From: Boswellia sacra
Lineage: Eukaryota; Streptophyta; Magnoliopsida; Sapindales; Burseraceae
Assembly (NCBI GenBank): GCA_013180625.2
Contig: SNVD02016092.1
Span: 744,001-808,000, forward strand
DNA length: 64,000 bases
Direction of reading: 5' to 3'
This document shows, piece after piece, positions 55,391-64,000 of the stretch (position 1 is its first letter; every line of letters starts with the position of its first letter). The notes beneath the pieces were generated by a model. The model was not told the origin of the DNA and ran no database searches. It saw only the letters and a list, made by a program, of their open reading frames with translations. Position numbers and translations under genes: made by a program.

Positions 55391-58300
55391 TTAGTTATTA
55401 CCACTTTCACCATCAGATGCATCCTCAAGCCTTGCAATTGCATTGACTAGGGCTTGTTCATGATCCTGCATCCAAGACCAAGAGGACCCATCAGAATAGC
55501 AGCAATGAAAGAGAACACAAGAAACTTGTGGCAAGATTATTTGTTCTTACTTTCAGCACTTTCTTTGCTTTCTCAATCTCCATTGGGTCAGGATGATTAG
55601 CACCAAAAACTTTTTCAACCTGTTCAATATACCACAATTAGGCAAAAATTTCACTTTATTGGAGTAATTTAAAAGATTTTCCTGCTAAGTTCATACCTCC
55701 TTAATTAACGTATCTGTGTGAAGTATTTCAATATCACCCAAAGCCTTCTTGCCAATTCCATTCTGTGATAAAGGAAAATCTTTCTTGGACTGACCCTTAA
55801 CGCTCCCTCTACCTCTTCCTAAACCAGGAACAGCACCACCACGTGCCATGGATTTCTTAATCCCACGACCTGGTCCAGGGCGGCCACCTTTCCGAGAAAT
55901 ACCAGGTTCATCAGCTTCCCACCTAATGTCTTCTTGTGATATCTACCATTACAAGATTGAAGATTAGTAGCAAGTATGATTCTTCTAGTTCAGTCCAGTA
56001 ACTGATAAATAGTACAGACAGTTATTTTTCCCAGTTATTTGGTAAAAACCGACCTAGAATGTAGTCACGCTACTCTCAGAAAGTGGCTCAAAGATAAATG
56101 AAAAAAGCAACTGATAAATAGTACAGACAGTTAGTTTTCCCCAATTATTTGGTGAAAACGGACTTAGAATGTAGCCAAGCGAGCCTCAGAAAGTAACTCA
56201 AAGATGAAAGAACAAAATTTCCCTTTTGTGAGGACAAAAAACAACTGGCCGAAGTTGTACAGAACATATGGACAAATTTTCCAATTCCTTACACCCTAAA
56301 ACTTTATCATGTCAATAATATGATGCATGGTAATCATAAAAGCATGGAAAAAAGACAGGGAGTGGAATCAAAAAACATTTAAACATTCACGTTAGCCAAC
56401 CACATAGCTTCTCTCCTGTACCCTATCAACATAACATGAAAAGATACAACAAGAAAGTATTCTTCATGCCGTTAAAATATATTTGTCATTTCAAAAATTA
56501 TACAGTAACTTTTCTTGTCCCGTAATCTATAGCTAAAGATTTGAAGCTGATTCAAGAAGCAAGGACCAGAGCAGACATCACATCAGCGTCCAATCAACAG
56601 CATAAAGAAAATGTACCAAACATCAATTCAAAGCAGTAAACTAACACGTGTTCAAATTGCCTACTACTAAACAACGTAAAGCAAAAAGCATGCTTCAGTT
56701 GACACCATGGAAAATGCAACTAATTTACCTCTTTGAGATTGACCCATTCCCACGTTTCAGCTGCTGTATTAATATCATAAACCAAAGCATGCCGTCCCTA
56801 TGAATGTTTGAAAAATGTAAGATTAAACAGACCCATAATCACAAAAAAAAATAATAATAATAATAATCACATTGTCAGTAGCTACAGATACCTCAACAGG
56901 GTTGTAGTCAGTTATAACAGCCTCATAGAAGTGGTTGTCCTCAGGCCACCTTGTCCAAACTTTCCTTCCGATTAAGGGATCATAAGCCCCTGGCTCAGCA
57001 GATTCATTCACTGCAAAGGGACCTGAAGAGCCCCGATTAGCAACTTGAGGCCTTCCAGTTGGACCTGTAGATAACTGCATCAATTTCATTGGGATGCAGC
57101 AGAGATGCACTCAATTAATCAAACAGTACCAATAAAAACCAAGGAACATATTAATTTCTAGTTTTCTGGTGTACTCTATAAACAAGCCTTACTGATTTTG
57201 GTTTCTTGCCCCTAGAACCTGGTGGCGGAGGACCTGGTCTCAATGCAGATGATGAGGGTTGCACAGATGGATGCAATGCAGGGGATGGTGCACCCATTGA
57301 CAATGAAGCTACAGACTGAGATGTTTTTGTATTCTTGCGTGATGCTGAAACTGTAGGACTTGGTACAGGCTCATGAACAGGTGGAGGAATGCTTGGCATG
57401 CCAGGCTGGAGGCCACTTGCCTTTCTCCATTCCCTAACAGCATGATTGATTTAAACTTCCAGTTAAAAGGCAGAACTGATCAGTAAGTCATTTTCTATTT
57501 CATAAAAGCTGCTCAGAGAACATGTCATGATATAATAAGACCTTATCCTCCGGATGATGTCATCTGCATTAACCCTGGATAAAAGCTCCCTGTGCTCCTC
57601 ATCTGATACTCTCAACTCCTTTCTAAGTTCTGTAATTAAACTTTCTTTCTCCTGAACATATATAACAAGAAGGACCTTCAAACCTTCTTAATTTTTTCTA
57701 TGCAAGATAAACTAAGTGTATACATAAAATGCGAATAGCTACCCAAGTGATGGCATCAGATTGAGCTTTAAAGGCCCGCAGAACTGAAGTGTATGCATCT
57801 TGCTCAATGTGGTGAATCTGAGTTTCCATGTCATTCTGCACCCTAGGTAATAGTGCAGAACCTACAACTGCAGATCTTCCATTCCCTGCTGGGTGGCCTC
57901 CTCTTTGAAATCTGTTTTGATGTGATGGAGGAAGGTCATCATCTGTTCCTGCAATTGTTTCATAAAAGAATACATTATTGACCAAGTTTCTCGTACGTGA
58001 CTATCAAACAATCAGATTTCAAGGAAAAAAAACTATATTCTTCACCCACCTTCCTGGGAAGCCTTAGAAAGTATTTTTTGTGTTTCAAAATGAAAATGTA
58101 ATAACTAAAATGTACAAGACAAAAAACAGAAAAAGATAGCAATCACAGCTCTCAGACTTCACTCGCACAAACAGAGATCTAAATTACAATATCAAACAAC
58201 TGAAGATGAAGGTCTTCTTGAACTGATTCTTGAAACCTAACATAAATTCATCTCCAAACTTCATATGGTAAATTCAAAACATAATAGAGGGAAACTTTTC

Positions 58301-59161
58301 ACAGAAAGATTATACGCAACAAAATAAGGGAAAAGGAGTAGAAAGTAGCTCAGATTTTGAAGATTCAAACCAACTTTTCAGTCAAAACAAAGACTCCCTT
58401 AAAACCAAACAATTTCCCCAATGTGTGAAAAATAGCACCTGATTTGAACAATTACCAATAAATTCATCCATTCTATTTCAAATTTTGACTAGGAGTCCAT
58501 ACAATAAACTATATACTTCCCAACTCCTACTGTTTGCCTGAAAACCTAAACAAAGCTCATTAATTTCTTTTTTAACCCAGAACCTGCTCAGAAAACTCGA
58601 ATTTGAAGCTGCCGTCATCCCGCTAAACCCTACAACCATGGGAAGTAGCCACTCATAGCTTTCCCATAGCCAGCTAGTAATTAAAGACAAAATTTTCAAT
58701 AGAACATGGTAATTCAACAATGCGAGCTACTGAAAAACCTAGAAACCCAAAAACGAAAACAAAAAATGAAACACACACACAGAACTCACCACTGCTATCA
58801 GAAAGCTCATAATCCATCTCTCTCCTCTTCCAATCAAATCTCCACTTAAACTCTAACCCAGCTCGTTAAAGCAACTCAGAAAACGTTGAAAACCGATTAA
58901 TTTCATTCGTGACACGCGCCACAAACAACTGGAAACAATTCGAAATCGATTAAATTCACGATTTTGTTATCTATTCAACAGAATTCTAATCACTAATCGT
59001 TCAAAAATCTAAAAAAGATCATTAATTGCTAAATCACAAACTTCAAACACACGTGAAAGCAAAATTCACCGCAACGAAACCCTAGAAATCACCGAACACA
59101 CAATCAGAAAGCGAAATTTCGAATAACACTTACCACTACTATCAAAAACGTCGTAGTCCAT
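55391..59161 (-). CDS. EML: EMSY-LIKE protein (ENT and Agenet/Tudor domains)
   Basis: Coding exons (5' to 3' on the minus strand): first exon 59134-59161 or alternatively 58790-58817, then 57743-57948, 57542-57651, 57193-57433, 56892-57074, 56729-56797, 55697-55942, 55551-55619 and 55391-55465. All are in phase, giving 408 aa. N-terminus MDY…[14 protein letters not shown] is the family signature. The ENT domain is about residues 50-120 ([20 protein letters not shown] … [12 protein letters not shown]). A Ser/Pro linker follows, then the Agenet/Tudor-like domain about 226-285 ([47 protein letters not shown]). Then come a Gly/Arg-rich patch and a C-terminal helix ([18 protein letters not shown]). 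Arabidopsis EML proteins are nuclear histone readers with roles in immunity (with EDM2) and seed development. Which of EML1-4 this equals I cannot say; sequence style is closest to EML3/4. Confidence 0.94.
58790..58817 (-). other. EML: Alternative first coding exon of EML
   Basis: Encodes MDYELSDSS plus one base, followed by donor GTGAGT. It is the same length and phase as the distal first exon at 59134-59161 (MDYDVFDSS, donor GTAAGT). Either splices to exon 2 ([11 protein letters not shown]) without altering frame, so the locus can start proteins that differ at only three residues, probably from two promoters. Confidence 0.8.
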
Positions 59162-60700
59162 AGCCGTTTCTTAACGAAGACCTATTAGAGAACACTTTGA
59201 ATCTACTCAGAAACGCCAAAAAAGTTGTTAAATTTCTTCAAGAACACAAGCGTCGAGAAGCTCCAATTGGAGGAATTCGAGCGAGGATCGATGAAAAGAA
59301 GCGAAACTTAGGTCGAATTCGCTAGAAATCCGAGGTTTCGTCGCGATTTGGTAAGAATAAACTTAGGGATTTTGATTCATTGATTTGGGGAAAGAGTATG
59401 TTGAATTGGAAGAGAGAGAAAGAACGCGGACTTGAAATTAGTTTTAATTGTTATTTTTTTTCAGTTAATAATCGAGTTTGAGTTCCGCCACATGAACCGG
59501 GTGATCGCTTTTGGAACCTGTTTTTGTCTGTAGAACGCATTACTTGTAATGCGACGTCGTTCAATCATGGTAATATTTATATTATTATTTTATCCACCGC
59601 AACGTTTCCAAACTTTTTCGAGCTTTTTTGTTTGTCTTTTCCCTTTGTTACTATCTAACGTTCTTGTTTTTTAATAAAATAATTATTTAAAAAATGGTCT
59701 TTGTGTTATTTAATTAAAATGTTTAAGTAAAGAAATACAAATTAAGAAACATTAGTGCTTCCTTTAAATTTGTAACTACTTTTATACAAAAAGAATTTAT
59801 AAATATATTTGTGTTTCATAAGTTTTAAAAAATGACCTAAATGCTTATGATTGTAATATTAAAACAATTTAAATGGTTAGGATAATATTTTACGTATTTC
59901 ATCTTTGAAGTATATAAATAATTCATGTTATATTTAATCTTATCAGAAGCGCTGGTAACTCTTTTTTTCCTCGTAGTCTCTTCTTATGTTTAAATTCATA
60001 AGAGTATGAAATGTCATAATCCATTGATGTCATAGTATAAAATGTCATAATCCATTAATTAAATGATAGGGATAATTAAAAAAAATGCCCAAATTTAAAT
60101 GTAGATTGAAAAAATGATCCTATATGTAAAAATTCTAATGTTATGACCCTTTGTCGAATATTGAATATTATTAGATATTATCTGTCGAGTGTTAGATACT
60201 ATCGGACGCACCCGTTGAATACCATCAAAACACTGTCTGACATCTGAGAGGATCATAGCATGTAAATTTAAAAAAAAATGGTATTTATTAAAGAAACCTC
60301 CTAATTTAAGTTATCTTCTTAATTTTCTCAAAAGAATATAAAAATTGTGTAAAATATTATGACTCTATAGACAAACTAAATTTTGCCTTACTTTATTTTT
60401 GTCTAACTTTTATAATATCTTATGATATATGACCACCAATAAAATGTCTGACCAAAATCTTCATTTTCATTTTATCTAAACAATCAAAACATGATAATTT
60501 TCCATTTAAGGTTTGTTTATTTGAGCCTTTCCAATTAAAGCTTATGAAAGGAAATCCGATAGAAGTAAAAAGATAGTAAAATATAAATTTTATTAGAAAG
60601 TTGTTAATTTTTTTTCAATAAATGAATAAGTGATTTTAAATAATAAAATTACTCAAAAAGGTTTTATTATAGAAGAATCATTTATTATAGAATTTAAAAT
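59162..60700. other. EML 5' leader/promoter and AT-rich intergenic DNA
   Basis: The leader extends from 59162 to perhaps 59450. Beyond that no gene is seen. Confidence 0.5.
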
Positions 60701-60715
60701 AAAGGGGTAATTATA

Positions 60716-60830
60716 TTTGCCCTTGAGGTTATGTCTAATTCAATTTCATCCCTATATTTTCAGAAATTGGTAGTTTACCCCTAAGGTTTCGTGTCATTAC
60801 TAACTTGAATCGGTTTTAGCCTCTATGATA
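60716..60830. repeat. Remnant end of a MITE related to the eIF2-beta intron element
   Basis: GTAATTATATTTGCCCTTGAGGTTA-like opening, then TTTTCAGAAATTGG, TTTACCCCTAAGGTTTCGTG. These words follow the order of the left arm of the MITE at 31864-32267. No matching right arm was found nearby. Confidence 0.55.
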
Positions 60831-61442
60831 GTGAACAGTAGTTGGTAGACAGGAAAAAGACTAAAATGCCTTTTTTACTACAAAACTTAATAATAAAATA
60901 ATACAACTTAGGAAAAGTATTTTTCTTGAAAAGAGTGAAACTATTTTTGGCTTGACTCCCTTAATAATTAACAAAAATAACAATAATGCCCCTGATGTAA
61001 AAGCTGAAGGGAATATAACTGTTGGGCACCTCCAACAGTTAAATAGCAACCATTTACACATATGTAAGCAGCTTTACATCCATATTCACCCAAGAAATTC
61101 TGAAAATAAAGTCTACGTGTTTATGCACATATATATTCTACAAACCTGCCTAGAATTTCATATTTTCTACTAACTGGAAATGACAAAGATGTAGCAGAAA
61201 CAACATTCATTCGAGATGTGTGCTCCATATAGCAAGCCTATTGTATCCTGAAGCTAAACCAGATATTCATCAAACGTTCAACCAAGCATTTAAGTAGGCT
61301 AACCTGGACATCACTCATCAAGATAAACAAGTCTACTACATACACAGAATTCTAGTTATCAACATACAAGCAAACTATCTTCATTATCCTCAAGTGCAAT
61401 CAATGAAATAAATGGATACCCCATCAAGTTCAAAACAGAAAA

Positions 61443-61863
61443 TGCAGATGTGGGAGAAAGGATGTGGAAATGATCTCTAAGTCAAATGATAATCCTAACA
61501 AATTGTTTTTCACATGTGCAACTAGATAATTCTCTTTCTACTCATGGTGGCATCTTGATGATGATGAATTCAACCCTTCTACTGACCTGAACATGCTACT
61601 ATCTATGAAACTAATTGAAAGACAATTCCAAAGGAACATGATGGGTTGCAGGGCATGGAAGAGGTTGTTGAGAAGATGGAAAAGCTTAAGACACAGCTAT
61701 CTGAGGGCATGGAAGAAATGGTTTGTAGGGTTATGGCACTGGAAGCTGAACATGGGGCTTTGAGGAAACTGATCATTTTTTTTCCTTATTGCTATGGTGG
61801 CTATGAAGCTAAATATGTTATGGATGGCTTCAAGCAATTATTTTTACATGGAATTACTACATG
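61443..61863 (+). pseudogene. GRF-type zinc-finger protein remnant with coiled coil
   Basis: From 61443: CRCGRKDVEMISKSNDNPNK, then LFFTCATR, a TAA, then FSFYSWWHLDDDEF. This spacing of Cys and the N-P-x-K/R-x-F-F-x-C centre match plant GRF zinc fingers (C-x-C-G … NPGRxFFxC … F-W-D-E). After a frame change the coiled coil EEVVEKMEKLKTQLSEGMEE and ALEAEHGALRKLI follows to the TGA at 61862. Such genes are small and numerous in plants; their function is unclear. The stop and frame change indicate a dead copy. Confidence 0.45.
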
Positions 61864-62307
61864 AAAAACAAGTATGAATGAAATGAAATTACTTTGTACA
61901 CAAAAACAGAAACACTGTTATTATAAGCAATATGTAGATGCATGTAAATATGAACAACCATTGATGCATACTATCAAAACCAACAATCTACTACCATCTA
62001 GAACCACAATTTGCTTCTTTTAAAATATCCAAAATATTCCATAGCTTCTTCACAATATCAAAACCAACTACTACATAATATCCACTATATACCACCAATA
62101 TTCATTTTGCATTCATTACATGAATGTATGCATGATGAATACTGCAAAAAAAAAAAAAAACAAATCGTGTTTGAGAAGATAGTTAACCCCTTGCAATATT
62201 AAAATAATAGTCTTTTTTATCATTCAAAAGCAATAAAATGTGTTTAAATAATTTCATATCTTCTTATATCTGATTCTGACTTGGCTAGCTCTAAGATTGG
62301 GTAGATG

Positions 62308-63595
62308 TAGGGATGACAATTTGACCCGTCGGTTTCGGGGCCCCGGTGTGGCCCACAAAAATGGGGTGGGTTCGGGTCCGGGTCCAACCCCCTTGGACCC
62401 ATTGACCCGTCCCGTCCCACAAAATATAGGGCTGTGTTTGTAAAGTTTTAAAATTTTGGGACTATTTGAATTTTTTAGATTATATTTGTTAAACTTTTCA
62501 TATATGTGAATTCTTCATAATTTTACAAACAATATAAATACTTTGACAAAAGTAACATTTTAATTAATAATTAACATCTTTTAATATATTAACATCAATT
62601 TAGTCATGTTATAATGACAAAATAAAATATTTGTATGTTATAGTAATTAAATTTGTATAATATATACAATCTTGATATAAGCTATTAAGTACTAATTAAA
62701 TTATTGTAATATTAACAAGAACATTTCTAAAATATATACCTTTAATATGATCAATATATTATTTTTCTAAATATGTAAATAGTAATATGATAAGAACAAT
62801 CTTATAATCTTAAATATATTATTTATCATAATTTAAATTAATTAACTGAATTATTAATGCTTTATAAATATATATAATGTTAATTAATTGGCATATGTCA
62901 ATTATATTATTATTATTATTAGACTGAAATTAAATCAACATGCTATTAGAAAATTATTTAATTGTATTATCAACTATTTGAAAAATTATTAATTAACTAG
63001 TTTGCAAGTAATAATACATTTTTAATATTATTTCTAATAGAGTATGTAACATTATTTCTAATAAAATCAAATGATAAATAGTGGTCACTATTTTTTTAGA
63101 TGATATAACTAAGATATACACAATTATCATTTAGCTTGCATGATGCCAATAAAAATAAAAACTTACATAAACTTTATGGGTAATGGATTTTTTTTATATA
63201 ATATAAATTAATTTTAGTTCTTTTAATTTTAAATACAATCACCATTTAGGATATATATCATGTGTTATATATTTTACTTTAGATTAAGAATAAATTATAT
63301 TTATGTTATTTTAAAATTTTATAGATGCATGTATGTTTTTTTTTTTTTAATGAAGTAGATTGAATATAAATTTTTTATAATTTTTGAATAATGGTTATAA
63401 ATATATTAATATTTTAGATAAAATAATTTAATAAAATTTAAACTAGGCGGGGCGAGGCGGGTCCAAGTCTTCTATTTAAAATTTTGCCCCGCCCCGTTCC
63501 GAGGCAACGGGGCGGGGCGAGGCAAGAAAAACTTCAACGGCGCAGGGATGGGTACTTGCAGTCCCGGACCTGCCCTGCCCCATTGCCAACCCTAG
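62308..63595. mobile_element. hAT-like non-autonomous element with G/C-rich termini
   Basis: Left end TAGGGATGACAATTTGACCC, then GGGTTCGGGTCCGGGTCC. The right end, reversed, is CTAGGGTTGGCAATGGGGCA and GGCGGGGCGAGGC-like. Termini TAGGG(A/T)TG(A/G)CAAT and tandem GGGGCGGG words are typical of common plant hAT non-autonomous elements. The interior (62450-63440) is AT-rich with no transposase. A clear 8-bp TSD could not be read (flanks GGTAGATG and GAAGGTGG), so ends are approximate. Confidence 0.5.
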
Positions 63596-64000
63596 GAAGG
63601 TGGAGGGGTGGGTGCTACCTTGATCTAACTTTAGTGATATTAGGTTGCATTTGTCTTTGAATTGATGATATGTTATTCCCTTCGAGAACATAAAAAAAAG
63701 TGTTAGATGAATACTACATCAGACAGAACTTGCATTTGCCTTTGGACTTTGCATTAGACAAAATTCTATAGTGAATTAACCTAGTTCCTCAGTGCACCAG
63801 CTTGGCTTGTTTCTCCTAATCCTGAAGATGGACCACTATTTCCCTAAAAAACATTAAAAAATTTGATCAAGTCAGTACTGTTGAAGCATTAAATGTAACA
63901 ATAAATTATTGGGTAACAATTCAAGTAACCTATGCCCTTGCATTAGCTCTTAATGCCCTTGCATTTGCTGGTATAAGCCTACAAATTCTCCTATTATAGG
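63596..64000. other. Window end, no gene seen
   Basis: About 400 bases with no conserved frame. Two TGCCCTTGCATT(A/T)GC words occur at about 63932 and 63953. Confidence 0.5.

Overview
The window is AT-rich nuclear DNA from a flowering plant, probably a eudicot. The evidence is multi-exon genes with GT-AG introns, a coiled-coil (CC)-type NBS-LRR resistance gene, plant-specific families (EMSY-like, CRWN/NMCP, class II formin) and dense nested LTR retrotransposons and MULEs. I cannot name the species from sequence alone.

Left part (about 0.9-27.6 kb): a broken CC-NBS-LRR (CNL) gene on the minus strand, stretched over about 27 kb by stacked insertions. Its LRR half (901-5996) carries seven copies of a roughly 650-bp module. 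It is separated from its winged-helix piece (14281-14650) by a Ty1/Copia element with 5-bp TSD TTTCC. That Copia is itself interrupted inside pol by a 1.87-kb TG...CA element with TSD AACTC. The CC-domain exon lies at 27.2-27.6 kb; the P-loop part of NB-ARC is not visible. Between CC and winged helix sits a degraded region with a PIF/Harbinger transposase tail, and inside it a 9.1-kb MULE (14880-23971, 9-bp TSD CATTTCCTC). The MULE carries a DUF1985/Ulp1 cysteine-protease gene (Kaonashi/KI-MULE type), a scrap of its own transposase, and a captured intron-containing fragment of a CRWN/NMCP1 nuclear-lamina gene.

Middle part (30-41 kb): two host genes on the plus strand. One is a complete nine-exon eIF2-beta gene (271 aa), with a MITE in intron 6 and site-II-like GGCCCA motifs upstream. 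The other is a three-exon SANT/Myb-bromodomain protein gene (689 aa), with a TATA box and upstream ORFs in its leader.

Retroelement block (41.3-49.4 kb): a non-autonomous LTR element with 452/440-bp LTRs and TSD TTAAC. It lacks visible RT, has received a truncated antisense Gypsy element, and contains a 42-bp minisatellite, a very GC-rich tract and an antisense fragment of a formin PTEN-C2 domain.

Right part (50-64 kb): a two-exon alpha/beta-hydrolase gene (plus strand, 224 aa) and a convergent EMSY-LIKE (ENT + Agenet/Tudor) gene (minus strand, 408 aa) with two interchangeable first coding exons. Beyond these lie a GRF-zinc-finger pseudogene, a MITE remnant and a hAT-like non-autonomous element.

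The four host genes (eIF2-beta, SANT-bromodomain, hydrolase, EML) look intact in reading frame and splice sites and show no sign of being one pathway. Most of what is unusual is in the transposon layers: gene capture by a MULE and by an LTR element, and several nested insertions whose exact target duplications can be read.
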